From the NCBI RefSeq assembly GCF_008330945.1, contig NZ_CP043489.1, positions 5,095,501 through 5,159,500 of the forward strand: a DNA stretch of 64,000 nucleotides, read 5' to 3'. Source of the stretch: Labrys sp. KNU-23. GTDB lineage: Bacteria > Pseudomonadota > Alphaproteobacteria > Rhizobiales > Labraceae. A program made the translations under genes and the position numbers. Shown here piece by piece: positions 33,453 to 42,761 of this stretch. The notes below the pieces were generated by a model. The model searched no databases. It was not told the origin of the DNA and saw only the letters and a list, made by a program, of their open reading frames with translations. How positions within the stretch are numbered: position 1 is the stretch's first letter; the number at the start of each line of letters is the position of its first letter.

Positions 33453-34988
33453 ATGCAACTTCTTCGCATGAAACGCCGCAGTCCCGCCGCCAGGCTGGCC
33501 TTTCGGAGCACGCTGCTGGCCGCTACGCTGCTGAGCGTTCCCGCCTTTGCGCAGGGCGTATCGGCGGATGGCGCCAAGCAACTGCAGGACAGCCTGGCCA
33601 AGACGTTCGGCAGCGGCCTTTTCGAGAAGGGCATCTTGTCCATCGCCCCGCAGGGCAGCGCCTATGCCGTGAAGCTCGATCTGAGCTCGACCCTGGCCCA
33701 GCTCAAGGGAGCCGGCGTCACTGCGAGCTTCGACCCGATCACCTATCTGGCCACGCCCAATTCGGACGGCACCTATGCGGTGACCAGCGATTCGCCGATC
33801 AACTACAATTTCAGCGGCACCCAGGGCGACAAGCCCTTTGCCATGAAGGTTGCGGCGCCTTGCAAGTCGGCAGGCGTGTTCGATCCGAAGATCTCGACCT
33901 TCTCGACCTATGAAGTGACCTGCGCCTCGATGTCGATGGACATGGAGGATCCCGAGAGCACCGTGACCGCGAGCATGGGCGCGATCACCTCCAAGTTGAC
34001 CGGAACCGCCGGCAGCGGTGGCGGCGTCAACATCAGCACCACCGGCTCGGCCACCGATTTCGTCGAGAACATCGTCGGCAAGACGAAGCCCCTCACCATC
34101 AAGGTCTCGGCCAAGTCGGTGACCTCTGATGGAAAGATCGACAATCTCCAGCTTACGACGGTGCTGGAATTCATCGGCATGGCGGCCAATTCCAAGGACC
34201 CCAAGGAATTGATCGGCAAGCAGGCCGAGATCAAGCAGAAGCTGACTGCAGCCTTGCCGCTGTGGAACAATCTGTCCGGCACGAGCAAGCTGAATGAGGT
34301 CACCGTCGAGACGCCTCTAGGCCCGGTCAAGCTCGGCAGCCTGAGCTATGGCGTCGGCATGACCGGCGCGGTCAAGGATGCCTCCTATGGCATCGACATC
34401 AAATATGACGGGTTGGCGCTGCCGCAATCTCCGGCCATTCCGAGCTGGGTAGCTCCGCTGGTTCCGGGCGAGGGCAACATCGACGTGAAGTTCGAGGGCG
34501 TCGATCTGGAGGCCATCACCAAGCTGGCGATCGAGAATTTCGATGCGAGCAAGGATCCGCCGATCCCCAACGAATTGACGCCGCAATTCCTGGCGCTCTT
34601 CATGGCCGGCCAGCCGCATGTGACCTTGGCGCCCAGCACCTTCACCGCCCCGGCCGGTGCGGTGAGCGCGGAAGGCAAGATGAGCGTCATGCCGAGCCAG
34701 AAGGGCAAGGTGACGATTTCGGCCACCAATCTCGACCAGATCATCGCGGCCGTGAACGCCGCGCAGGTTCCCAACAAGGAATCGGCCTTGATGGGTATTG
34801 CCCTGATCAAGGGGTTGGCCAAGACCGGTGCTGACGGCAAGGCCGTCTGGGATGTCGACTTCGACGCGGCGACCAAGGCCGTGAGCGTCAATGGCCAGGT
34901 GCTCAGCCCCGGCAGCGGTGGCGGAGCCGGCGCTGGCGACGAAGGCGGCAGCAGCGACGATGAAGGCGATGGCGACAACGCCCAGTAA
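33453..34988 (+). CDS. Exported hypothetical protein, DUF2125-like
   Basis: A 511-residue exported protein. The basic N-terminus and hydrophobic stretch (FRSTLLAATLLSVPAFAQG) form a signal peptide cut near residue 34. The mature part is beta-rich with alternating polar/nonpolar strands (KPFAMKVAAP, GKIDNLQLTTVLEF, GPVKLGSLSYGVGMTGAV, GEGNIDVKFEGVDLEAI), reminiscent of AsmA/DUF945/DUF2125 lipid-tunnel-like proteins; I am not certain of the family. The C-terminus is glycine/aspartate-rich and disordered. ATG 33453 has GAAGGAAA upstream. It stands alone at the right border of the island. Confidence 0.65.
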   Translation: MQLLRMKRRSPAARLAFRSTLLAATLLSVPAFAQGVSADGAKQLQDSLAKTFGSGLFEKGILSIAPQGSAYAVKLDLSSTLAQLKGAGVTASFDPITYLATPNSDGTYAVTSDSPINYNFSGTQGDKPFAMKVAAPCKSAGVFDPKISTFSTYEVTCASMSMDMEDPESTVTASMGAITSKLTGTAGSGGGVNISTTGSATDFVENIVGKTKPLTIKVSAKSVTSDGKIDNLQLTTVLEFIGMAANSKDPKELIGKQAEIKQKLTAALPLWNNLSGTSKLNEVTVETPLGPVKLGSLSYGVGMTGAVKDASYGIDIKYDGLALPQSPAIPSWVAPLVPGEGNIDVKFEGVDLEAITKLAIENFDASKDPPIPNELTPQFLALFMAGQPHVTLAPSTFTAPAGAVSAEGKMSVMPSQKGKVTISATNLDQIIAAVNAAQVPNKESALMGIALIKGLAKTGADGKAVWDVDFDAATKAVSVNGQVLSPGSGGGAGAGDEGGSSDDEGDGDNAQ

Positions 34989-35192
34989 GGAGCGGCTGTC
35001 GATCCGAAGGTCGATGCAATGAACCGGGGGCAGGCGCGAGCCTGCCCCTTTCGTTTGGACCGGAGCGTTGTGCGACGAGTTGGAAACGCCCGGAAGCGCA
35101 AAGGCGCGTCGAAGCTCGGCATGGCGGCAACCAAGCGTTCGCACCTGAACTTGCCCGGCTTCATGGGATGTCGAGACAGAAAATGGGCAGGC

Positions 35193-35225
35193 AAAGAAAA
35201 ACCCCCGCGGATCGCTCCACGGGGG
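35193..35225 (-). terminator. Rho-independent terminator
   Basis: CCCCCG-c-GGA and TCC-a-CGGGGG pair around TCGC; the minus strand continues with TTTTTCTTT. It lies 30 bp after the stop of the minus-strand gene ending at 35255. Confidence 0.8.
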
Positions 35226-35254
35226 TGATGATCTTGGCCTCGAAGAAGAAAGGC

Positions 35255-35689
35255 TTAGTCGGCCTTGGCTTCGCCCGCCGCTTCGGCCGGCTGCTGGGTC
35301 GGTTCAGCGGCGCGGGCATTGTGCAGTGGGCGGATCGTCTGGAAGGAAGCGCGCTCCTGAACAGCCGGACGGCCAGTCAGGCTGACGACATCGCGACGGA
35401 TCGAGGCGATCAACTCGCGGATGGAGCCGCTGTCGCCGTCGGGACGATATTCCTCGCCGAGCACGTCGAGCTTGGCGCAGAGTTCGACGGCGTTCTTGGC
35501 GGGTGCGCGGGAGATCGAATTGGCGATGGAGCGCAACTCGGAGACCAGCTCATCGCGCAGGCCCTTCTGGTCATCCGCATCGATGATCGGGGACGCGAGC
35601 ATGCCGCGCAAAGCGGCGCGCCGCAAACCCAGAGCCGCTACCGTGTTGGCTCCGTCGGTCGCCTCGCGCTGTTGTCCTGGTCCTGCCAT
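35255..35689 (-). CDS. Conserved hypothetical protein
   Basis: A 144-residue soluble protein, mostly helical, with disordered ends and an alanine-rich C-terminus. No family recognised and no signal peptide. ATG 35689 with GAGGG upstream is preferred to a long 5' extension with atypical composition. It has its own terminator. It diverges from ssb across 431 bp that include a LexA box; in many rhizobia uvrA holds that divergent position, so this gene may share SOS control, which is inference only. Confidence 0.55.
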   Translation of the reverse strand: MAGPGQQREATDGANTVAALGLRRAALRGMLASPIIDADDQKGLRDELVSELRSIANSISRAPAKNAVELCAKLDVLGEEYRPDGDSGSIRELIASIRRDVVSLTGRPAVQERASFQTIRPLHNARAAEPTQQPAEAAGEAKAD

Positions 35690-36120
35690 GTTGCTGCCCT
35701 CGTATGGAACTAAGAATGGAATGTGCGGCTCCCCTGCACGCCCAATGTGGCGAAAGAGCGATGACGGAAAGCGCGGCTGTGATTTTCGACCTGCTTGTTG
35801 GGCAAGTTGTCGGGCAAAGGCAAGGTTTTCTTGGCCGGATATCGCAGATTCCCACATGATTCGAGCCGGAACGGCCAATTCCGGCAAGATGGGGGCCGAA
35901 GGGTTCTTTGGGGTGGTTTGGTAAGCGGATCGTTAAGTCATGGCGCTTGCGTTGTGCGAACAAATGTGGAACAAAACTAATTGTGCACGAAGCCAATTCC
36001 CTTGCAGGCGTGGCGCCGGGAGCATGCTAGAGCAGAAATGATGGAAGCGCCTTTCGGGGCGCCATGGGGCGTGCAGGCCGGCTTGGCCCGCACGCTGTGA
36101 AGCGAAGGAAGGAAGCCTCG
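35690..36120. other. Divergent region before ssb, 431 bp, no gene
   Basis: Apart from the LexA box at 35958-35972, I see no gene or further structure. The ssb promoter should lie near that box. Confidence 0.55.
35958..35972. promoter_or_regulatory. LexA (SOS) box upstream of ssb
   Basis: GAAC-AAATGTG-GAAC is a direct repeat with a 7-base gap, the reverse complement of the alphaproteobacterial LexA consensus GTTC-N7-GTTC. It is 149 bp before the ssb start. Confidence 0.7.
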
Positions 36121-36612
36121 ATGTCGGGCTCGGTGAACAAGGTCATTCTGGTCGGTAATCTCGGCCGCGATCCGGAAGTGCGGCGGCTTAATTCGGGCGA
36201 GCCGGTCGTCAACCTGCGTATCGCCACGACGGAAAGCTGGCGCGACAAGGCCACCGGCGAACGCAAGGAGAAGACCGAGTGGCACAGCGTGGTCATCTTC
36301 AACGAGGGACTGGCGCGCATCGCCGAGCAGTATCTGAAGAAGGGCGCCAAGGTTTATCTCGAAGGCCAGCTTCAGACCCGCAAATACAATGATGCTTCGG
36401 GCGTGGAGAAATATTCCACCGAGATCGTGCTGCAGCGCTATCGCGGTGAAATGACCTTGCTGGATTCGCGCGGCGGCGGCGGGCAGGGTGAGGGCGCCCG
36501 GGACTATCAGGGCAATGATTTCGGCTCGTCGAGCCCGATGGAACGCCGTCCGGCACCGGCCGGCTCGAGCAAGTTCTCCTCGGCCGACATGGATGACGAC
36601 ATTCCGTTCTGA
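36121..36612 (+). CDS. ssb: Single-stranded DNA-binding protein
   Basis: A 163-residue SSB. The OB fold covers residues 1-110 (SGSVNKVILVGNLGRDPEVRRLNSG, WHSVVIFNEGLARIAEQYLKKGAKVYLEGQL), then a glycine-rich linker and the acidic tip MDDDIPF that binds partner proteins. ATG 36121 follows GGAAGG. It coats single-stranded DNA in replication and repair. A LexA box upstream suggests SOS induction, and a strong terminator follows. Confidence 0.97.
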   Translation: MSGSVNKVILVGNLGRDPEVRRLNSGEPVVNLRIATTESWRDKATGERKEKTEWHSVVIFNEGLARIAEQYLKKGAKVYLEGQLQTRKYNDASGVEKYSTEIVLQRYRGEMTLLDSRGGGGQGEGARDYQGNDFGSSSPMERRPAPAGSSKFSSADMDDDIPF

Positions 36613-36646
36613 GGCCGGAACGGACATATCGACAGGGTGCCTGAAG

Positions 36647-36680
36647 CGCCGGCCACGGAACGTGGCCGGCGTTTTGCTTT
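36647..36680 (+). terminator. Rho-independent terminator after ssb
   Basis: CGCCGGCCACG-gaa-CGTGGCCGGCG followed by TTTTGCTTTT, 35 bp after the ssb stop. Confidence 0.88.
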
Positions 36681-36749
36681 TGTGGGCGGTCGAAGGCCGA
36701 TCCTCGCTCTGCCGATGCGAAGGAGGGCGCGCGAACGCAGTGTGGGCCC

Positions 36750-37385
36750 TTATCCGGTCACGATCGCCCGGGCGCCATCGACGATGAACTGGACCGCCAG
36801 GGCCGACAGGACGATGCCGAGAAGCCGTGTCAGCACGACATTGCCGGTGATCCCCAGCAGCTTGTTGATCACCCCGGCAAGGCGGAAGGCGACATAGCAG
36901 CAGGCGGTGACGAAGGCGATGACGAGAAATAAAGAGGCGAATTTGGCCGGCTCGCCATGGGCCTGGGCCGAGAGCAGCATCACCGCGGTGATGGCGCCGG
37001 GGCCGGCAATCAGGGGGATTGCGAGCGGGAAGGCGGCGACATTGGAGATGAAGTCCTTGGTGATGGCAGTCTCCGCGGTCTCGTTCTTGCGCACGTTGGA
37101 GCGGTCGAACACCATTTCATAGGCGATGGCGAACAGCAGGAGGCCACCGGCGATGCGGAAGGCCGGCGTGGAGATGCCGAGCAGCCGGAGGAAGGGTTCG
37201 CCGGCGATGGCGAAGAAGGCGAGCACGCCGAAGCCGATCACGCTGGTGCGCCAGCCGACCGAATGCTGCTGCTCCTTGTTCATGCCGCGGGTGACACCCA
37301 GGAAGATCGGACCGAGGCCGGGTGGATCGACCACCACCAGCAAGGTAACGAGTGCAGCGGTCAGATAGTCCAGAATCGACGTCAT
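36750..37385 (-). CDS. MarC-family integral membrane protein
   Basis: A 211-residue inner-membrane protein with six predicted helices, the usual MarC size. Family segments include VVDPPGLGPIFLGVTRGM, AFFAIAGEPFLRLLGIS, PAFRIAGGLLLFAIAYEMVF, FPLAIPLIAGPGAITAVMLL and RLLGIVLSALAVQFIVDGA. Function is not established for the family despite its old link to multiple antibiotic resistance. ATG 37385 (MTSILDYLT) begins the first helix directly. It diverges from lysK. Confidence 0.9.
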   Translation of the reverse strand: MTSILDYLTAALVTLLVVVDPPGLGPIFLGVTRGMNKEQQHSVGWRTSVIGFGVLAFFAIAGEPFLRLLGISTPAFRIAGGLLLFAIAYEMVFDRSNVRKNETAETAITKDFISNVAAFPLAIPLIAGPGAITAVMLLSAQAHGEPAKFASLFLVIAFVTACCYVAFRLAGVINKLLGITGNVVLTRLLGIVLSALAVQFIVDGARAIVTG

Positions 37386-37540
37386 CACGCTCCTCGACCG
37401 ATCATTTGCACGCGCCAAGATTGACGCTGCGGCCCAGCCTGAATATGGCTGTGCCTTCCGCTTGCGGTCGAGAAAAATCAAGCCGTCTCGCGCTCCGCTC
37501 GGCTTCCCGTCCACAAGCAGCAGAAAAAATCGGATCGAAC

Positions 37541-39247
37541 ATGTCAAATCTCTATCCGGCCGAGCTCGTTGCGGCCGCCAATGTCTCCGCCGCCTGGCCA
37601 TTCGAGGAGGCGAGGAAGCTCGTCGCCCGTCTGCAGAAGCGCGCCGGCGACAAGAAAGAGGTCCTGTTCGAAACCGGCTATGGCCCCTCGGGCCTGCCGC
37701 ATATCGGCACCTTCGGCGAGGTTGCGCGGACCACCATGGTGCGCAATGCCTTTCGCCTGCTGACGGAAGATCGGATCCCGACCCGGCTGCTCTGCTTCTC
37801 CGATGATATGGATGGCATGCGCAAGATCCCGGAGAATGTGCCGGATCCCGAAGCGCTCAAGCCTTATCTGCAGATGCCGCTGACCCGTGTTCCCAACCCG
37901 TTTGGCGGCGACTACAAGAGCTTCGGCGACCATAACAACGCCATGCTCCGCCGATTCCTCGATACGTTCGGGTTCGATTACGAATTCGCCAGCGCGACGG
38001 AATACTACGCATCCGGCAAGCTCGATGCCGTGCTGCTGAAGGCTGCCGAAAAGTACGACGAGATCATGGCCGTCATGCTGCCGACCCTCGGCGAGGAGCG
38101 GCAGGCGACCTATTCGCCGTTCCTGCCGATCTCCCCGAGCAGCGGGCGGGTGCTCTATGTGCCGCTCAAGGATGTGAATGCCAAGGCGGGAACCATCACC
38201 TTCACCGACGAGGATGGTGTCGACAAGACGCTACCGGTCACCGGCGGCAAGGTGAAGCTGCAATGGAAGCCGGATTTCGGCGCGCGCTGGGCGGCGCTCG
38301 ATGTCGACTTCGAGATGTTCGGCAAGGACCACCAGACCAACGCGCCTGTTTATGACGCCATTTGCGAGATCCTCGGCGGCACGGCCCCGGAGCACTATGT
38401 CTACGAACTCTTTCTCGACCAGCACGGTCAGAAGATCTCGAAGTCGAAGGGCAACGGTCTAACCATCGACGAATGGTTGACCTATGCCACGCCGGAGAGC
38501 CTGGCGTTGTACATGTACCAGTCGCCACGCTCGGCCAAGAAACTGCATTTCGACGTCATTCCACGAGCCGTCGACGACTATCTGCAGTTTCTGGGCGGAT
38601 TCGGGCGGCAGGATGCCAAGAACCAGCTTGGCAACCCGGTCTGGCATATTCACGGCGGAAATCCGCCGGCTCCGGAGACGATCGGCCAGGAGGGCGCGCG
38701 CACCACGATCAATTTCGCGTTGCTGCTCAATCTGGTTGCCGTTGCCAATGCGGAGAACAAGGACGTGCTGTGGGGCTTCCTGCGTCGCCATGCTTCGGAC
38801 GCATCGCCGCAAACCCATCCCCAACTCGACAGGCTCGTCGGCTACGCGATCCGCTATTTCCAGGATTTCGTAAAGCCTGCGAAGACCTATTCCGCTCCGA
38901 CCGAAGAGGAGAGGGGGGCACTGCAGAAATTGTCCGACGCCCTCGCTGCCCTGCCTGCGGGTGCGGACGCCGCGGCGATCCAGGAGGCGGTCTACGATGT
39001 CGGCCGTGCCCTGCCACCCTATCAGGATTTCAAGGCCAAGGGCGCCACGCCCGAGCGCCCTGGCGTCTCGCTGGAGTGGTTCAACACGCTCTATCGCATT
39101 CTGCTGGGCGAGCAGCGTGGCCCGCGCTTCGGTTCCTTCGCGGCGATCTACGGCATTCCCGAGACGAGGGCGCTGATCGCCAAGGCGCTGTCGGGCGAAC
39201 TCGTGCGCGAGCACCACGCTTTTGTCGCTTCCCGGCAACCTGGTTGA
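37541..39247 (+). CDS. lysK: Class I lysyl-tRNA synthetase
   Basis: A 568-residue class I LysRS, the archaeal-type enzyme used by many Rhizobiales instead of class II LysS. The HIGH motif is PHIGTFGE (residues 53-60) and KMSKS is KISKSKG (about 298-304), with CFSDDMDGMRKIPENVP typical of LysK. It charges tRNA-Lys. The conserved start MSNLYPAELV is at ATG 37541; frames extending upstream are not conserved. It diverges from marC, with about 155 bp between. Confidence 0.96.
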   Translation: MSNLYPAELVAAANVSAAWPFEEARKLVARLQKRAGDKKEVLFETGYGPSGLPHIGTFGEVARTTMVRNAFRLLTEDRIPTRLLCFSDDMDGMRKIPENVPDPEALKPYLQMPLTRVPNPFGGDYKSFGDHNNAMLRRFLDTFGFDYEFASATEYYASGKLDAVLLKAAEKYDEIMAVMLPTLGEERQATYSPFLPISPSSGRVLYVPLKDVNAKAGTITFTDEDGVDKTLPVTGGKVKLQWKPDFGARWAALDVDFEMFGKDHQTNAPVYDAICEILGGTAPEHYVYELFLDQHGQKISKSKGNGLTIDEWLTYATPESLALYMYQSPRSAKKLHFDVIPRAVDDYLQFLGGFGRQDAKNQLGNPVWHIHGGNPPAPETIGQEGARTTINFALLLNLVAVANAENKDVLWGFLRRHASDASPQTHPQLDRLVGYAIRYFQDFVKPAKTYSAPTEEERGALQKLSDALAALPAGADAAAIQEAVYDVGRALPPYQDFKAKGATPERPGVSLEWFNTLYRILLGEQRGPRFGSFAAIYGIPETRALIAKALSGELVREHHAFVASRQPG

Positions 39248-39359
39248 GCTTCGACAAAAAGGGGACTGGCGCAGTTCATGCCAGCTTCCCATATGACAGG
39301 GGTAGTCAGCGGGCCTCGCTTCGTGTAGGAACGCGCCCGAATTCTTTCCGGATCAGTTC

Positions 39360-39761
39360 ATGCAAACCGTTCTCATCTCGATCCACCTGATGGTGGTGCT
39401 GGCCCTTGTTGTTGTGGTGCTGCTGCAGCGCTCCGAAGGTGGGGGGCTCGGCATCGGCGGCGGATCGGGCGGTTTCATGACCGGACGTGGCCAGGCGAAT
39501 CTGCTGACGCGGACGACCGCTGGTCTCGCAGCTGCCTTCTTCATCACCAGCCTGCTGCTGACGATTCTCGCCAACCAGCAGAGCCGCTCGGGCGGTTCGT
39601 TGCTTGACCAGTATCGCCCGGCCGCGCCGACCAGCCAGCCGGCCAATCCGCCAGCCACGCCCGCCCAGCCCGCACCAGCGGCTCCGGCCCCGTCCAATGG
39701 CGGATCGGTGTTTGACCAGTTGCAGGGCGGTGGCGAACCGGCGGCACCGGCCAAGCCGTAA
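39360..39761 (+). CDS. secG: Protein-export membrane protein SecG
   Basis: A 133-residue SecG. Two transmembrane helices (residues 2-22 and about 55-75) flank the cytoplasmic LLQRSEGGGLGIGGGSGGFMTGRGQANLLTRTT loop, the family signature. The C-terminal tail is a proline/alanine-rich extension typical of Rhizobiales. It assists SecYEG translocation. A hairpin follows the stop and pyrG lies 225 bp downstream, the usual order. Confidence 0.95.
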   Translation: MQTVLISIHLMVVLALVVVVLLQRSEGGGLGIGGGSGGFMTGRGQANLLTRTTAGLAAAFFITSLLLTILANQQSRSGGSLLDQYRPAAPTSQPANPPATPAQPAPAAPAPSNGGSVFDQLQGGGEPAAPAKP

Positions 39762-39766
39762 TGAAC

Positions 39767-39791
39767 AGCCCGACAGCGTGATTGTCGGGCT
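39767..39791 (+). terminator. Hairpin after secG
   Basis: AGCCCGACA and TGTCGGGCT form a perfect 9-bp stem with a 7-base loop, 5 bp after the secG stop. There is no T-run, so termination would be weak or Rho-dependent. Confidence 0.55.
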
Positions 39792-39808
39792 CGGGACTGT
39801 CGCGTCCT

Positions 39809-39910
39809 AGAGCAAAGCGCGTTCAAGCTCGAACGCTTATTTGCTCTAACTCATTGTTCCGACGCGTCTTTGCGATTCTTGGTGATTCCACCAAATCGCA
39901 AAACGCTTTG
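39809..39910 (-). repeat. Two-hairpin intergenic repeat, copy B (best preserved)
   Basis: On the minus strand TTTGCGATT and ATCGCAAA close stem 1, with inner TTGGTG-GAAT-CACCAA; GACGCGTCGGAACAATGAGT links to stem 2, in which AGAGCAAA pairs with TTTGCTCT and GCGTTC with GAACGC. It fills the secG-pyrG gap. Confidence 0.75.
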
Positions 39911-39986
39911 CGTCACGTGAAAATAATTCTGCGGGCAGCGATTGCCCGCTCGTCGAATCATTGTGTTTTTGTCTAAGTGGGGGTCC

Positions 39987-41615
39987 ATGACGCGGTACAT
40001 TTTCATCACCGGCGGCGTGGTCTCCTCGCTTGGCAAAGGGCTGGCTTCGGCCGCTCTCGGCGCGCTTCTGCAGGCGCGCGGCTACAAAGTCCGCCTTCGC
40101 AAACTCGATCCCTATCTGAATGTCGATCCGGGCACGATGAGCCCGTATGAGCATGGCGAGGTCTTCGTCACCGATGACGGGGCCGAGACCGACCTGGACC
40201 TTGGCCATTACGAGCGCTTCACCGGGCGCCCGGCCTCCAAGGACGACAACATCACCACGGGCCGGATCTATCTCGACATCATCACCAAGGAGCGGCGCGG
40301 CGACTATCTCGGGGCGACCATCCAGGTCATTCCCCATGTCACCAACGCCATCAAGGACTTCGTCCTCAAGGGCAATGACGGCGTGGATTTCGTGCTGGTC
40401 GAGATCGGCGGCACCGTCGGCGACATCGAAGGCCTGCCTTTCTTCGAGGCGATCCGCCAGATCAAGTCCGACCTGCCTCGCGGCGGCTGCATCTATACCC
40501 ATCTGACGCTGCTGCCCTTCATTCCCTCGGCGGGCGAGCTCAAGACCAAGCCGACGCAGCATTCGGTGGCCGAATTGCGCTCGATCGGCATCCAGCCCGA
40601 CATCCTGCTCTGCCGTTCCGACCGGGAGATCCCCAAGGAAGAACGCCGCAAGCTCGCTCTGTTCTGCAATGTGCGCGAGACCGCGGTGATCGAGGCGCGC
40701 GACGTCGCTTCGATCTATGACGTGCCGATCGCCTATCACGAGCAGGGCCTGGATACAGAAGTGCTGGCCGCCTTCGGCATCGAGGATGCGCCCAAGCCTG
40801 ACTTGTCGCGCTGGCGCAAGATCTCCCAAACCATCCACAACCCCGAGGGCGAGGTCACCATCGCCATCGTCGGCAAATATACCGGCCTCAAGGATGCCTA
40901 TAAGTCGCTGACCGAGGCGCTCACCCATGGCGGCATTGCCAACGGCGTCAAGGTCAAGCTGGACTGGATCGAGAGCGAGATCTTCGAGCAGGACGATCCG
41001 GCACCCCATCTGGAACATGTCCATGGCATCCTGGTTCCTGGCGGCTTCGGCCAGCGCGGCGCCGAGGGCAAGATCAAGGCGGTGACCTTCGCCCGCGAGC
41101 GCAAGGTGCCCTATTTCGGCATCTGCTTCGGCATGCAGATGGCGGTGATCGAAGGCGCCCGTTCGCTTGCCGGCATCCAGGGCGCTAATTCGACCGAGTT
41201 CGGCGCGACCAAGGAGCCGGTCGTCGGCCTGATGACCGAATGGATGAAGGGCAATGAGCTCGAGCAGCGCGCCCAGGGCGGGGATCTCGGCGGCACCATG
41301 CGCCTTGGCGCCTATCAGGCCTCGCTGAAGCGCGGCTCCAAGATTGCCGATATCTATGCCTCGACCTCGATCTCCGAGCGCCATCGCCATCGCTATGAAG
41401 TGAATATGAGCTATCGCGAGCGCCTGGAAGACAAGGGCATGGTGTTCTGCGGTACCTCGCCGGACGGTCTCCTGCCGGAGACCATCGAATATGCCGATCA
41501 TCCCTGGTTCATCGGCGTGCAGTATCACCCCGAGCTTAAGTCGCGCCCCTTCGAGCCGCATCCCCTGTTCTCGAGCTTCATCGCGGCGGCCGTCGAACAG
41601 AGCCGATTGGTTTGA
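39987..41615 (+). CDS. pyrG: CTP synthase
   Basis: A 542-residue enzyme. The synthetase domain starts TRYIFITGGVVSSLGKGLASAALG with the P-loop; DPYLNVDPGTMSPYEHGEVFVTDDGAETDLDLGHYERF follows. The glutaminase domain has the nucleophile in FGICFGMQMAV and HRHRYEVN near the end. It converts UTP, ATP and glutamine to CTP. ATG 39987 with GGGGG upstream is chosen over an extension to 39942 that is not conserved. An inverted repeat follows the stop. Confidence 0.98.
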   Translation: MTRYIFITGGVVSSLGKGLASAALGALLQARGYKVRLRKLDPYLNVDPGTMSPYEHGEVFVTDDGAETDLDLGHYERFTGRPASKDDNITTGRIYLDIITKERRGDYLGATIQVIPHVTNAIKDFVLKGNDGVDFVLVEIGGTVGDIEGLPFFEAIRQIKSDLPRGGCIYTHLTLLPFIPSAGELKTKPTQHSVAELRSIGIQPDILLCRSDREIPKEERRKLALFCNVRETAVIEARDVASIYDVPIAYHEQGLDTEVLAAFGIEDAPKPDLSRWRKISQTIHNPEGEVTIAIVGKYTGLKDAYKSLTEALTHGGIANGVKVKLDWIESEIFEQDDPAPHLEHVHGILVPGGFGQRGAEGKIKAVTFARERKVPYFGICFGMQMAVIEGARSLAGIQGANSTEFGATKEPVVGLMTEWMKGNELEQRAQGGDLGGTMRLGAYQASLKRGSKIADIYASTSISERHRHRYEVNMSYRERLEDKGMVFCGTSPDGLLPETIEYADHPWFIGVQYHPELKSRPFEPHPLFSSFIAAAVEQSRLV

Positions 41616-41619
41616 CCGG

Positions 41620-41643
41620 GAGGCAGGTCTTCAGACCCGCCTC
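41620..41643 (+). terminator. Hairpin after pyrG
   Basis: GAGGCaGGTCT and AGACCcGCCTC pair around TC, followed by TTT, 5 bp after the stop. Likely a weak terminator. Confidence 0.6.
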
Positions 41644-41691
41644 TTTGACGCTGTTTCGAACAAACCGAAAAAGGCTGGATAGGGTATCGCG

Positions 41692-41742
41692 ACCCCTCAT
41701 CTGCCCCTTGCGGGAGAAGGTGCCGGCAGGCGGATGAGGGGT
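41692..41742. repeat. Palindromic intergenic repeat
   Basis: ACCCCTCATCtGCC and its inverse GGCnGGCGGATGAGGGGT frame a GCGGGAGAAGG centre. This pattern (CCCTCATCCGCC ... CTTCTCCCGC) is common between genes in rhizobial genomes. Confidence 0.6.
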
Positions 41743-41786
41743 TGCACCGCACTATCGGGACTTTCAGACCCCCTTGGAGTTGCGCC

Positions 41787-42662
41787 ATGTCCCGCGGTCT
41801 CGACCATCTCGTTCTCGCCGTTCGCGATCTTGAGGCTGCCGCTGCGCACTATCGGGCGATGGGATTTACCGTTGGTGCCCGCAACCGCCACCCCTGGGGG
41901 ACCGAGAACCATGTGATCCAGTTTCCGGGCACGTTCCTGGAACTGATTACGGTCGGCGCCGGGGGCATCACCGATGCCGCCTGGGCCGATCGTTCCCGCT
42001 TCGCCTCCTTTTCCCGCGACTATCTGGCCCGCTTCGGGGACGGCTTTGCGATGCTGGTGGTAGAAACGCAGGATGCCGCCGCTGACCAGCTCAGCTTCGA
42101 CGAAGCGGGCATCGGTGGCATCGAGCCGTTCTTCTTCGAACGCCAGGCACAGCGGCCGGATGGTTCGGAAGTCAGGGTCGCCTTCACGCTTGCCTTTGCC
42201 GCCGACGCGGCCATGCCGGCGGCGGGTTTCTTCGCCACGCAGCAGCACGAGCCGCAGAATTTCTGGAATCCCGACTTCCAGCGCCACGCGAACGGGGCGG
42301 TCAAGCTTGGCGGCATCGTCATGCTGGCCGCCGAGCCTGCGGCAACCGTGCCCTTCTTCGAAGCCTTCACCGGATCGAGGGCGGTCTGCGCCAGCGCCCG
42401 CAACATGGCGATCGTCACACCGCGCGGGACGGTGGAGGCGATGTCGCCGGATTGCTATCGCGACGTGCTCGGCCTGGAGCCCGACTTGTCGCTGGCTGAT
42501 GGTCCGCGTCTGGCCGCCTTCAAGGTGACGGCCCCCCTCGAGGGCATGGCTGCCCGCCTCGAGCAGGCCGGCATCGCCTTTATTCGCCATCGCAAGCACT
42601 TGGCCGTGGCCGCAGCCGATAATTTCGGCACGGGCCTGATCGTCGAAGAGCCCAGGGCCTGA
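41787..42662 (+). CDS. VOC-superfamily glyoxalase-like protein
   Basis: A 291-residue protein of the glyoxalase-like (PF13468-type) family. It opens SRGLDHLVLAVRDLEAAAAHYRAMGFTVGARNRHPWGTENHVIQFPGTFLELI, where His7 and Glu51 would be metal ligands, and a second half-module begins around LGGIVMLAAEPAATVPFFEAFTG. Substrate unknown; relatives are annotated only as VOC proteins and often sit between pyrG and kdsA in Rhizobiales. ATG 41787 has GGAG upstream. Confidence 0.8.
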   Translation: MSRGLDHLVLAVRDLEAAAAHYRAMGFTVGARNRHPWGTENHVIQFPGTFLELITVGAGGITDAAWADRSRFASFSRDYLARFGDGFAMLVVETQDAAADQLSFDEAGIGGIEPFFFERQAQRPDGSEVRVAFTLAFAADAAMPAAGFFATQQHEPQNFWNPDFQRHANGAVKLGGIVMLAAEPAATVPFFEAFTGSRAVCASARNMAIVTPRGTVEAMSPDCYRDVLGLEPDLSLADGPRLAAFKVTAPLEGMAARLEQAGIAFIRHRKHLAVAAADNFGTGLIVEEPRA

Positions 42663-42761
42663 TCGGGAGGTCGTGATGCCGGGGCGCGCAAGCGTCTCGC
42701 CTGACGAAAGGGTATGGGATTGGCGTGCTGATCTGCTCAACTCCGTCAAATGATGGAGCGA

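Noticed and set aside
39846..41561. 571-codon minus-strand frame over pyrG
   Set aside because: Antisense shadow of CTP synthase with a composition (many His, Gly, Asp) typical of reverse-frame translation.
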